Positions 7,197-17,000 of a stretch of 20,257 nt of DNA are shown piece after piece. A model generated the notes under the pieces. The model was not told the DNA's origin. It ran no database searches and was given only the letters and a program-made list of their open reading frames with translations. The translations under genes and the position numbers were made by a program. The DNA comes from Seminavis robusta (Eukaryota > Bacillariophyta > Bacillariophyceae > Naviculales > Naviculaceae): positions 1-20,257 of the forward strand of contig CAICTM010001960.1 in NCBI GenBank assembly GCA_903772945.1, read 5' to 3'. The first letter of the stretch is position 1. The number at the start of each line of letters is the position of its first letter.

Positions 7197-8549
7197 CTAC
7201 TGATAGAACTCCTCACTATCGCCTAGTTGAATCTCAGGCTTTGTTGGTGTTTGCAGTGTAGACTGCTCCTCCTTTTGTTGTTCTTCTCCGTGCATTTCTG
7301 GTTGTGCTGGTGATTGCAGTGTAGGTTGTTGTTGCTCTTGTTTTACTTCTTCATGCTGTTGTTGCACTGGTTGGCTGCCTGTCGAGGTAGTGACCCCGCC
7401 ATCGCTGGACAATCGATTCATGTTTCGGCAAAAGGAAGCTCGACGGCTCTTGTTGTCGTTGTTGTTGCTACTGTCTTGACGGTTCTTGCGTTGTTCGATC
7501 CAATCGTAGACCCGGGGTTGTACATAATACACCAGCCAATTGAAGAATCCTTGTGATCCCACAAATGTGACGGCGAGCAGTCGAATGGGATAGGGCGGTG
7601 GTTCGTTGCGGACGGAGGACCATGTACGGCTGGTAGTGGGGAAAACGTACATGACAATAAACGCGGCAGTGTAGCAGATGCCTTGATAGGCGACCCGTCG
7701 AGTAATGGGTAAATCGGACAGGGTAGCTGATTGTTGGAGTGGTGGTAGACCCAGAGTGACGTTGCATGTACTGGGAGGTAATGTGTCGGTACTGGGAGCA
7801 TCGTTTGTGGAGTCAGCTCCGCCTTGTTCCACTGCCTTCAAGCTCAGCTTAGACTGTTGCAAATATTTCATAGATTGTTGTCGAAAGGTATGTCGGACCG
7901 ACTTTTCCTCTGTCTTGCGGACTTTGGCATAAATGAGCAACATGGCTATAGAGCCCAACAACATGCTGGCCCAAATGGGAACATAGAAAAAGGTCCAAAA
8001 GTAGACATTGGAGTTGGGACCGGCAATGTAACATCGTACCCAATGTGGATTGTAGAGACCCATGGAAATGGCGGTACTGCCTGTGACCACGACAAAGAGC
8101 CACGAACACACATGTGCGCAGGGTTCAAAGACACCGCCAATCCGAGCCGGTGTCCAGCGATAACGAATCAAGAGGCAGTAATACCAGGCCAAAAAGCCGC
8201 TGTAGAGGGCGGCAGCGACTTGGAAATTGCAAAAGAAACCTTGGGCATTGCAGGTCGCTTGATTCCCCTTGCCTCCGTTTTCTACAGGGAACATGACATC
8301 GCCAATCACATATATTGACGAGCTCAAGAAATCAGCCACACTCATCCCCAGCAGTAATGTTTGACCCACAATGGCATTCTTCTTGTTGCTGTTGCAATCG
8401 TTCCGATCTCGACGACAGCACGGCCAATTCACTATACGGCTCAACACTGACACCAAAATGCTACCCGATCCCAATACCGACAGGCCCGCCAACACGCGAG
8501 GAACGATGCGAATGGCACTACTTTGTGCCTCGGAAAGAGGGTGTGCCAT
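7197..8549 (-). CDS. Seven-transmembrane G-protein-coupled-receptor-like protein, diatom type
   Basis: Intronless, 450 aa; start context GACC ATG GCA. Seven hydrophobic segments lie at about residues 16-40, 60-86, 102-128, 143-165, 183-208, 285-306 and 321-345. Cys100 just before TM3 and Cys173 in the second outer loop (HWVRCYIAG) could form the classic disulfide. The TM3 block (CNAQGFF...YYCLLIRYRW) and the following EP..H are typical of an expanded diatom 7TM family. The third inner loop (209-284) is long, basic at its start and then Ser/Thr-rich. The cytoplasmic tail (346-450) is Asn/Gln/Glu-rich and has a tandem 21-residue duplication. It most likely sits in the plasma membrane and signals through G proteins. 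The ligand is unknown and no DRY motif is seen after TM3. The nearest neighbours are repeat relics, so context gives no hint of partners. Confidence 0.82.
   Translation of the reverse strand: MAHPLSEAQSSAIRIVPRVLAGLSVLGSGSILVSVLSRIVNWPCCRRDRNDCNSNKKNAIVGQTLLLGMSVADFLSSSIYVIGDVMFPVENGGKGNQATCNAQGFFCNFQVAAALYSGFLAWYYCLLIRYRWTPARIGGVFEPCAHVCSWLFVVVTGSTAISMGLYNPHWVRCYIAGPNSNVYFWTFFYVPIWASMLLGSIAMLLIYAKVRKTEEKSVRHTFRQQSMKYLQQSKLSLKAVEQGGADSTNDAPSTDTLPPSTCNVTLGLPPLQQSATLSDLPITRRVAYQGICYTAAFIVMYVFPTTSRTWSSVRNEPPPYPIRLLAVTFVGSQGFFNWLVYYVQPRVYDWIEQRKNRQDSSNNNDNKSRRASFCRNMNRLSSDGGVTTSTGSQPVQQQHEEVKQEQQQPTLQSPAQPEMHGEEQQKEEQSTLQTPTKPEIQLGDSEEFYQ
7231..7356 (-). repeat. Tandem 63-nt repeat in the receptor tail
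   Basis: Two in-frame units about 63 nt (21 codons) apart encode QQQPTLQSPAQPEMHG and KEEQSTLQTPTKPEIQLG. At DNA level they share GCAGTGTAG and flanking TTG-rich runs. This suggests recent duplication in a low-complexity, Gln-rich region. Confidence 0.7.
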
Positions 8550-8845
8550 GGTCTCGAAGGGTGGCGATTGTAAAGGTATTCTGCTAGGTCAATAATGAAA
8601 ATAGCAATGATAATCCATGTCCATACAGTACGGCACAAATACTACGGTACCGCCTCGACCGTCTTGATATCTATCTTGTTGCTGTTACATGTATGGCAAC
8701 CGTACCGCGCACGTGTACGGTACGAAATAGCTCTAAGTGTCCTTCATTGGTACTAAATAGTTTCATAAGTGTGAAATTCCGATTCTCTCTGCAAAAACGT
8801 AAAACTGTATGCATTCTTTAGATGTACTAGATAGTTCATGTATTT
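8550..8845. other. Upstream region of the receptor gene
   Basis: About 300 bp with GTACGG/CCGTAC words in both orientations: CTACGGTACCGC near 8642, CGTACCGCGC near 8701, and GTACGGTACG near 8715. These resemble the palindromic words at 1294-1365 and 11688-11741. No gene is seen. Confidence 0.4.
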
Positions 8846-9430
8846 TCACAAATTGGTGAAGCCTGAAATATAAAAACACGAAATTGAAATTTTCACTACT
8901 GAGTCTTGCCTGTTTCCGGACACTGCCAGGAGTTGATAAAAAGAGGATGCTCGGACACAAAGGAAACAAGAAACGTAGCAAAACAGCATAGAAATTTGAA
9001 AGAGAGGCTGCAACGAGCAACCAAGTTCTAAAGAAGTAGTCGAGTCTTCTACGCTGAATACTGAATGGTGCAATAAACAGGTGCGATTTGCCTGCACAGC
9101 AGATTTTGTCATTTGATTGTTGGCAGCCCACATGCATGTATCCTCATTCCAAGGGCATCCGTTGCCCTCTGCCCATTTGAGAACTTCAAAGTGGCCATGT
9201 CTTGCAGCAGCAGCCTCGCAGGTCCTTGCATTCCAAGGGCACCCATTCTCCACTGCCCACTTCAGGAATTCAAGATGCCCACCTTCAGCAGCAGCCTCGC
9301 ATGTATTTGCATTCCATGGGAATCCATTCACACGGGCCCAAATGAGAATATCTAGACACCCTGGTCTAGCTGCATACTGACACATCCTTTCATCCCAGGG
9401 GCATCCATTCTTGCAAGCCCATTTCAACAT
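8846..9430 (-). pseudogene. GCPW ankyrin-like repeat protein, truncated relic
   Basis: An open frame of 194 codons from the ATG at 9430. Only its first 100 or so residues are family-like. They contain successive repeats of 27-28 residues beginning NGCPWDERMC, NGFPWNANTC, NGCPWNARTC and NGCPWNEDTC, most continuing AA..GH.E.LKWA. Such units form helix-turn-helix ankyrin-like scaffolds for protein binding. The fourth unit stops matching after CMWAANN, and the remaining 80 or so residues are hydrophobic or Cys-rich with no repeat pattern, as expected of frame run-on into non-coding DNA. On the 5' side the repeat pattern continues past the ATG only in broken frames (9431-9560). The ATG itself lies inside a repeat (NMLKWA). 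I therefore regard it as a fragment of a once longer gene. A short expressed protein cannot be excluded. Confidence 0.6.
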
Positions 9431-9560
9431 ATTGAATAACAGTCACATCCCATCACATGTTTTTATTCTCATGATCCCATTTCAGTATGTCGTACATGGC
9501 CATTTCTAGCAGCCCACAGCCCACAGAACTACTCCACCTCCATGGATACCCTTTTTCTTT
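9431..9560 (-). pseudogene. Broken 5' continuation of the GCPW-repeat relic
   Basis: The minus strand reads KGYPWRW in one frame and then WAARNGHVRHTEMG in another, before stops (TGA, TAA). The frame leading into NMLKWACKNGCPW is closed by a TGA 15 nt before the 9430 ATG. The order GYPW - WAARNGH - LKWA - NGCPW fits the repeat consensus, so the upstream repeats decayed by frameshift and stop. Confidence 0.5.
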
Positions 9561-9809
9561 CACCTTGGCGCTACTAGTACTCTAGTGACACTAGTTGATC
9601 CTGCGGTTGGTCTGGTGTTCCGGAAAAGCATGTGTACCATTTTTAAGCCGTTAGGGAAGCTTGGGAAGTCTGCGGTCATTGGGTCATTCTAGCTAGCGTT
9701 CTGATGCCCAATCGAGCTCAGAGCAGAAGCCATTGGAAGGAGGAAGCTTGCCAACCTCCAACACATTTTTCCCTCGAACAAACGAATACTGTAGCCAACT
9801 TTCATAACT

Positions 9810-11189
9810 ATGATAGCATCAGCATTAGGTGGTGGTAGAATCAGGGCAACTGGAGCAAGACCCACTGTTTCTCGAGCCGTGTTGTTCTTGGAGGCATTAT
9901 GCGTCACGCTGTGGTTGGCCCAAGAGTTGTTCATGAACCGTTCCATCTATGCGACGGTGAATCATCATCCTGAACCAATGGGACAACGAGAACTGGAAGC
10001 TCCTGGTTGTTACAAAGAGCAAGAATCAATGAATGGTACAGCACCAGCACGGCGGGTGTTGTCGCCGGCATCACCGACCAGTGCTCCCTCCAGCTTGCAT
10101 TCCACAGTGCAACCCACCACCAAGGCGCCATTGTCAAATGCTGCTTCCTCCACAATATCCTTATCATCCCTACCTCAAAAACCACGTCTCTTTTGGTGTG
10201 GATACGAAGACATGGGTAATATTGCAGCGGCTACCCTGTTTCCAGATTTTGGCTACCCTGGAAGTTACACCTATCGATGTTTGGGGCCCAAACGGACCAT
10301 ACAGGCACAACCCTACGATGTCATTGTATATGGAATGCACGGAAAATGCTTCGATTTTCGAGACAATATACCTGGCTTATTGAACGTTTTTCCCGGCAAG
10401 ATTTTGTTCATTAATGGAGAATCTTTTGGCAATATTCAAACCATGAACCCGACATCCAGCGAACGACTCTATCAACTTGGTCCCTATCGAGAACAACAAG
10501 CCTGGCAACATCATTCCTTTCAAGTATACTTTTTGGTCATTCGATTTTTTAAACTCTCAAAAGAACAGCAACGTTCTATTACGGATCATCGATACAAACC
10601 ACACGGGAATTCACCCAAAGAGCATCCAACCACAGTGGCCTACTTTGTCAGCAATTGTGTGGATTTTCGACAACAAGCTGCCGCCGAGATTGGAGAAATT
10701 ATACCATTGCACCATACCAAGGGTTGTCACGTCAATGCCTCCAAGGCAGAGTTGGTACCCTCCCCAAAGCTAATGTCCATGGGAGCCCGTGGCGCCTATG
10801 AGAATCATGAGTTGTATCAGAATTACAAGTACTGCTTGGTCATGGAAAACAAGGTGTATCCTGGATACATTACAGAAAAAATACTCAACTCTTATTTGGG
10901 TGGGTGTGTCCCCATTTACTATGGAACCAAAGAGATTTTTGATATTTTTCACAAGGACAGTTTTGTGTTTTACAACGTCACCAATCCTCAACCGGCGCTG
11001 GAACAACTGCAAATGCTGGAAAATGATCCCAATGCCTATCAAAAGATGCTGTACGATACACCCATTCTGGCATCGCCTGAGGTCTTGGAGAAGTACTTTT
11101 CCTTGTCGGATGATGTTGGAGGTGGACGGCTGAAGAAGCAAATACGGGAAATGATGGGGATAGAGGGTACTTGGGAACAGAAAGAGTAG
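9810..11189 (+). CDS. GT10 family alpha-1,3-fucosyltransferase-like type II membrane protein
   Basis: Intronless, 459 aa. A short hydrophobic signal-anchor at about residues 23-37 (AVLFLEALCVTLWLA) follows a basic tail. A Ser/Thr/Pro-rich stem follows to about residue 130, and then a luminal catalytic domain. The donor-binding core is clear at residues 339-372: YKYCLVMENKVYPGYITEK followed by ILNSYLGGCVPIYYG, matching the GT10 pattern F.(L/V).(F/M)EN...YITEK...A...G.VP...G. Upstream, VAYFVSNCVDFRQQAAAEI and HTKGCHVN match the SNC..R...(E/I)...GKC region of algal GT10 enzymes. GT10 enzymes move fucose from GDP-fucose to GlcNAc on N-glycans or similar acceptors in the Golgi; the acceptor here is not established. 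The start at 9810 is the first ATG and gives a sensible anchor, though its context (ACT ATG ATA) is weak. An N-glycosylation sequon (NRS) follows the anchor. Confidence 0.88.
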   Translation: MIASALGGGRIRATGARPTVSRAVLFLEALCVTLWLAQELFMNRSIYATVNHHPEPMGQRELEAPGCYKEQESMNGTAPARRVLSPASPTSAPSSLHSTVQPTTKAPLSNAASSTISLSSLPQKPRLFWCGYEDMGNIAAATLFPDFGYPGSYTYRCLGPKRTIQAQPYDVIVYGMHGKCFDFRDNIPGLLNVFPGKILFINGESFGNIQTMNPTSSERLYQLGPYREQQAWQHHSFQVYFLVIRFFKLSKEQQRSITDHRYKPHGNSPKEHPTTVAYFVSNCVDFRQQAAAEIGEIIPLHHTKGCHVNASKAELVPSPKLMSMGARGAYENHELYQNYKYCLVMENKVYPGYITEKILNSYLGGCVPIYYGTKEIFDIFHKDSFVFYNVTNPQPALEQLQMLENDPNAYQKMLYDTPILASPEVLEKYFSLSDDVGGGRLKKQIREMMGIEGTWEQKE

Positions 11190-11977
11190 ATAGATGAATG
11201 AAAGCATAGATAAAGATATGGGCTTCACATTGTCTTAGAATGTTCGTGGGAGCCTTGCTGTAACGTTTCTGCTTTGGAGTTTGCAGCGTCGAACCAATAA
11301 ACCGTTCTTGAGCTCTCTAGTAGCGACAACCAGACACCAGTATTCAGTATTCAGTCAGGACCAGCAGACCATGCTGCCAAACACTGGCACACATGGCTTC
11401 CTAGATGTTCCTGCTTGAAACAGCTCAATCAAAACCGCGGCTTTCCCAGTACCACAACCAAGCTGCAGCCAGCGGTTGGATCTGCATGTATTAGGAGCTC
11501 TTTCTGAGGGGCTATCTGGTTGTTCGCAGCGGTACCGGTAGGTTTGAGGTGCCGTGTCAAGAATTCGCGCGGTCTCTGTTCCTTGAACCAACCAACTCCA
11601 CGCGGATTCCCCGGTTCAACTTGGTAAGTGACAGATGGATTTCATGGCTCATTCGGCTCTTGCTTGGGATCTACGAGTAGGTCGCTTGGTACGGTACAGG
11701 AGTAGCTAGCTCGAGCTAGAGAGCTCTAGCTCTACCGTACCTGAGAGGAGGGTAGTTTTGGGGAGGCTTTGTCTTGCGTGCAAACCAAACCAAATCAACC
11801 CGAAAATGGCAAAATTTCAAAATTGCCTTTCAAACGGGAACAAATCAAAACATTTTGAAAAATCGAAGTGAAGCGCCTTCGAAGGAAGAAGTCGAGCTCA
11901 CAAAATCGCGCACTCGCAAAGTTCAAAGCAACCAACAACAAGCAACGACAGTTCACCAAACAGAAAACATTTCAACC
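11190..11977. other. Intergenic region between the fucosyltransferase and WH2 genes
   Basis: About 790 bp. It includes the 3' end of the fucosyltransferase gene (an AATAAA at about 11296 could be a poly(A) signal), a small CAGTATT direct repeat at 11338-11354, TACCGGTA at 11533-11540, and a complex palindrome at 11688-11741. The final 100 or so bases are A-rich and pyrimidine-poor, as expected of the 5' leader of the next gene. No convincing coding frame is seen. Confidence 0.5.
11688..11741. repeat. Nested palindrome / hairpin upstream of the WH2 gene
   Basis: GGTACGGTA (11688-11696) is complementary to TACCGTACC (11733-11741). Inside it, GAGCTAGAG (11713-11721) and CTCTAGCTC (11724-11732) form a perfect 9-bp inverted repeat with a two-base centre. 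It lies about 240 bp before the WH2 start codon. Confidence 0.6.
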
Positions 11978-13462
11978 ATGACCGAAGAATCTACGTTCGA
12001 GTCGAAGATGGCGGATTTTGAATCGGAACAGCTCGATCTCCAGGAACGCGAAGTTATGGGCCAGATGGATATGCTCCAACGCAAGTTGAAAGCGATTCAA
12101 GAGGTAAGCAAAGTAACGACTCGACTGAGTCAATCGAGAGAACGATGGATTGTCTTTTTGTTGTTGTCGTTTGCGCCGCCGCTTTTTGTTCTTCGAGTTT
12201 GTGTTCTACTGCCATGTCTGTTTCGTCGCGCCTTTCGCTCATCGAGTGTTCTCTGTTGTCCATTTCTCGTCCTTGTCTTGTTGCACAGGAAAAGGCGAAG
12301 CTTCGCAACCGCCAACTGACTTCGCCCCAGCAGCTACGTCGAAAGAGCGTCCCTTCTCCCAAAGATGCCACTGTCAAGAAGACACCTGCCAAGAGCAAGA
12401 GCCGAGCCGGTGGTCTCTTCTCTTCGTTGTTCAAGGGCAAGACGGAGTTTGAAAAGGTCGAGTCGACTCAGTCGGAGGACACTTTCTCCGTGTCGCCAAC
12501 GGACTCTACTCGCAAGAATGCTCCAGAAGCTCGAATGGTCGCGACTCCTCCACGAGGACAGCCACCTGTGGTGCCACACAACTCTCCCTACGACGCACCC
12601 AATGGCAACGGGCAGTTGGTCGGAAGTCCTCATCCAACCGTTCGATTCGGGCACCCAAGTCAAACGATGGTTCCCATGCAACAAGATCAAGGAGGCATGC
12701 AACAAGGAGTTCGCCGTGGTTCGGTGCAGCAAGGAACTCGTGGTGCTGGTGTCCCCGCGAACAAAGGAGGGCAGGCCGCCTTCGACCAGCCGGGAATGCG
12801 TCGACAGACTGCTCCCATCCAACGTGGAGTTCGTCCTTCCAAGAGCCAGGGACAGGGCCGAGGACGTCCTACGCAGCGTAACCCACAACAGGTATGACTG
12901 CAACGATCCATTTCTAGAGTAATCTGCTCAACTCAAGCACTTTCTCACCATTGTCTATTCATTCATTCGCCTTCGCTTACAACAGAATGTCGGTCGTTCT
13001 AAATCTATTGCCAACCGTGGCGTGAACGGAAACTACGCAGCCGGAAACAAGGTGGGCATGGACAAGAGTGCTGGTCAGGACAGCCCCCACAACCATCGAG
13101 AGCAGGAAAACAACTCCCCTCTCAAGACAGGTGCTCCGGCTCCTTCAAATACTTCCAACAAGCCTCGTGGTGGCCCTCCTCTGCGCGAAGTACAGTCCTC
13201 GGGCTCTAACGATCCCCCGAAGGCGGCCATGTCGATGAAGGCATCTCTCCTGGGAGAAATGAAAGCCAAGGTTTCTAGCGGCGGAGGAAAGATCCAATTG
13301 AAGAAGACCGATGGGGCCCGAGATGAGCCACTCAAGACAAAGAACGATGTCGCTCGAGCTCGAGCAAAGCCAGCAGCTCCGGTCGTTGAATCAAACCCAC
13401 TTCTGGCTCAACTCAAGGCCCACGCCGCTTTCAACAAGAACGCGAACGCGGACTGGAGCTAA
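11978..13462 (+). CDS. Disordered basic protein with a WH2-like actin-binding motif, three exons
   Basis: Exons are 11978-12103, 12289-12891 and 12986-13462, giving 401 aa. The start context is AACC ATG ACC, and no earlier ATG exists in that frame. Residues 1-52 are charged with heptad-like hydrophobics (QLDLQEREVMGQMDMLQRKL then KAIQEEKAKL), probably a coiled coil; the helix runs across the first splice. Residues 60-310 are low-complexity, rich in Pro, Gln, Gly, Arg and Ser, with imperfect GGMQQGVRRGS / VQQGTRG / IQRGVRPSK motifs. At residues 326-351, KASLLGEMKAK...KIQLKKT fits a WH2 motif (amphipathic LLxx(I/M) helix, linker, LKK(T/V)), which in known proteins binds actin monomers. The extreme C-terminus (NPLLAQLKAHAAF...ADWS) repeats the LLAQL helix and ends near a Trp but lacks the acidic tail of WASP-type activators. 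A cytoskeletal role is inferred; the family is not recognised beyond the motif. Confidence 0.75.
12104..12288 (+). other. Intron 1 of the WH2 gene (phase 0)
   Basis: Donor GAG/GTAAGC and acceptor TTGCACAG/GAA, 185 nt, T/C-rich in its second half. It joins KAIQE to EKAKL, keeping the predicted coiled coil continuous. The frame of exon 1 runs into the intron without hitting an early stop, so the call rests on the splice sites and on the helix continuity. Confidence 0.8.
12892..12985 (+). other. Intron 2 of the WH2 gene (phase 0)
   Basis: Donor CAACAG/GTATGA (an immediate TGA follows in frame) and acceptor CTTACAACAG/AATGTC, 94 nt. It joins NPQQ to NVGRSKS. Confidence 0.85.
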
Positions 13463-14016
13463 ACCCCACCGAAACCTCGTGATCCCAGCTACCTCAGCGA
13501 TGTCTCAAGCCTCGTCATTCAAAGTATTATTTGCCAATCAATTGCTTCCGTTTCCGATGCAGCGCCATAAACAGGTCGATTCATTCAGTATTTCATTCTC
13601 GACCTGTAGACATATCTAATCAACTACAATAATCCCTCCTATTTTTAAAGAACAAACTAGGAACAGCTCCAGGAACCATCGTCTCAACTGTAGCAACATG
13701 CACCGGTACCGCTAGATTGTTTGAGCAACCGATACTCCCATAAATTAGCAGCAGTAGAAACTGGAGATCCTTCTCCGCATCATCAGGAAGCTTGGAGCTG
13801 CCCTTTCGCTTTACCGGTAGCACAGGTGGACGCCGAGACCTTGGGCGGTGCACGTTTCCAAAACGTTTTCAGGAGCCCAGCCATGCAACATCCCCCGCTA
13901 CTGGTGCCAATACCGGTACATTTACAAGCTAGTGGCGATTGAAGATTGAAGGATTATCGTAGAAACAGGGTCTAGAGTACATCATGACAATGTACTGCAG
14001 CTGCTCATCGCAATGC
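13463..14016. other. Shared 3' region of convergent WH2 and WAPL-like genes
   Basis: About 550 bp with no gene. It holds two perfect TACCGGTA palindromes (13812-13819 and 13911-13918) and a related CACCGGTACCG at 13701-13711. The 3' untranslated regions of both genes should lie here. Confidence 0.5.
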
Positions 14017-17000
14017 TCAAGACACTACCTCCACCTTGATCTTATCCAACCCGGTGATTAGCTCTCGCACTGGACCGATGATGGCGACGCTCAGGTCTCC
14101 TATACGAGAGTAGATGAAGTTGCTGAAAGCACGAAGCGTGTTCTTGAGAAACTTGGTACCGGAGAGGAGGCCGTTCTCGTCGTTCAACGGCATCTCCGAC
14201 AAAATCAACTCGCGAATGCTGCTAGTGGCATCCTTCAAGCCAGGTGCATCATCAGGAGCGTCCATCAAAAGGCACGCCAGCAACACGCACCCATGGCCCG
14301 CTATAACCAGTTTTTCATTTTCATTCTTTGTCAGAACGCGTTGGGAATGCTGGTTGGGACCCGCAGCACTGTTGCTACCAAAAGAACCTTTCATGATGGA
14401 ATCACGAAAACTCTCTGTCTGTCCCACCAACGTTTGTGTCAGCCAGGTCAAAAAAGGAATTGGTTTGTCGCCTCTGAGACACTCCATTGACAGCAGAATG
14501 CGACGCGCATTCCCGGTGGTTTCGTCTCCGACAATATTGGTCAACGCGTTGAGGCAGAAGATGCAAGTGTCGTAAGCAACCTTGCTCGTCAAATTGCCAT
14601 CGCTGTTCGTTGCGGTTTGATATAGAATTTGTCCCAGAAGCTGAACGCCACTCCAGGAACCATCCTTGGAGAGCGAGTCCACTAGAGGGTCACTGTTGTC
14701 CCGGTATTGGATGCCCATTTGGTCAGCTGCCAAGCTGTTCAAGTGAGTTAGACTTGTCAGAGTGGTGAAGACCGTGTGTCCCATTTCGTTCAAAAGCTCC
14801 ATCGTCGTCGGAGTTGGTTTCTTCCCATTGACCTGTTCTTTTTGTCGAAGCCAAACTTTCAGGAAGAGCACTTGACTCGCCACGAGAACGCCGCCTTGAC
14901 ACTTTTCGTCGTCAAGTTCCGTCGTCTCCGTGGAGGCTGAGCTTAGTTCAATGCGATTGTTGTCGTAAAGGAGGCAAGCATTGTCCACCAAAGAGGCCAG
15001 TGCTTCAAGCTTGCCATGAAGATGCTGCAGACATGCCTGACAAGACGTAGGGAAGGACCGATGTTCGATTTCTTCGATTGTGGCCGTCAAGGTTTCGGCC
15101 ATCGCCTCTGCCAAAGAAGCGACGGCCCCGCTGCTTCCCAGGACACGATTGGTTTGTAGGAGCGGATTGTCATTCAATGCCTCGTCATCCTCTGGCGCAT
15201 TTGGCTTTCGACGAACGGGGCTTCGGGTGTTACTATCTCCACAGTCCTCATCATCATCATCCGAATCAAAATCGTCAGGCTGGCTCAAACGCTTACTGCT
15301 CTCCGAGGCACTCTCGTCCAAGCAGGAATGTTTGTCTCCCTCTTCTTTCCCACTCAAAAGTCGATTTAGGGCCTTCAACGCGACCGAAGAAGCACACCCA
15401 GCTCTGTCCTTCCCTCCAAATGCCAGCGGTAACTCACGGTGCCCTTGGCAATTGTGCAAAATCTGACTACCCGGTTGTCGGAGTGCTTGATCTGGCAGTG
15501 CAAACCTTTCGCGCGCTTTCCCGAGCTGCGCGTGAATTTTGAGCAAAGCGCTATCACACGACATTAACGAGGACGCATCGTCCCCACCACCGCGTCGCGC
15601 TGCAGTAGGCGACGACTGCCGCGACGATTGACGAGAAGATGGCGAAAAGCCGTCTTCTGTCTCTCCTCCGGCAGCATTTCCAAAGACTACTCGAGGCGGT
15701 GACCGAGGAGGTGTGGCTGCCCCCGATACATTAGCTCCGGTTAATGACATGGCGACAGATCCATCTTCGGCAATGGTTTCCAGCGAGCGGTCCTTCTTGC
15801 GCCGTCGCTTGCGCCTTCCTGCAATGGTTGGATCATGTGGCCTTGTGGGTTCTTCGGCATTTGGTGGCGGCTCTGGGTTGTCTTCTGATGAGGACTGCGA
15901 CAGATTGTTGTGCCGACGTTTGCGTCGCCCACCTGCAGTTGGGTCTTCCGCGGCATCGGCTGCTCCAGCTGAATGAATGGACGACACTTCGGATAATTGC
16001 GACAAGTTGTTTTTCGCGCTGCCTTGTGACAGGTCTTGAGGTGGAATCTCTTCCATCGGGTTGTTGTCCGTTGGATCCAAAATGCTCGCAACCATGGGAT
16101 CATTTTGGCGCATAATGAACATGATAGCGGGTAAAGCGCCTTCATGGTTCAAAATGGTCTGTCGAAAGGCCCTCGCTCCGGTGGAATTTTTGTGGAATAC
16201 CGAAGCCTGACTATCAATCGTGACATCCCACGAAAGAAAGGACACAATGGCCGTCAAGGCATCCAACAAGAGTCCCGTGTAGTATGCTTCCACAATCGAT
16301 GGTTGCTGCTGATTATTGGCGCTTTCCTGGGGTTCCTCGCCGCCGCCCTTGGGATGGACCAGTTCGAGTCGTTGCGTCAAACTGCGCCAGCGGCACGTAG
16401 ATGTCTTCTCCATGAGGCCACTTGTCGTGTGCTGCAAGACATCCAATACATCTTCGACGGTAGCCTTATGTTTGTCATCTCCCTGCCATAGCACTCGTCT
16501 GACTTTGGTATCGGATAACAAGGCCGCCAATTCCGCCACGGATTCAATCAGTGGAGCCTTTAATATTTTGGATGATTTGGTGGGATATCCCAGAACGGTG
16601 GATGTCAAGTAGGCACATTCATCGTGAATCATTTGGTGATTGCCAGCATCTTGTGCGGCAAAGACATCTCCTCCAGCACCACGAATTCTGCGGCGTGAGA
16701 CAACTTCTACTGTGGGACTACTCGTACTGAGTTTTTGTTGTTCTTTTTCCAACTTTTTGAGTTCCCTTTTGAGTTTATCGGCCACACTCAATTCACTTTT
16801 CATGCTGCATGGAGGTGGAGGGGACTTGAAAAAGTCATCCGCAGGAGAAGCTGTCTTTGTGGTTTTGTTGCTGTCGGCACTGGATTTTCGGGTAGCTGAA
16901 GTAGGTCGTGTCAACTTGGCCTTGCTAATTCCAGCAGTGTTGTTGTTGTTGTTTGTGCTACCATTCGTACCATTGGTGTTGTTGGGTTTCTTCCTCTTTT

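Noticed and set aside
11355..11591. Minus-strand frame of 78 codons in the intergenic region
   Set aside because: Short, no family signal and no supporting splice or promoter context.
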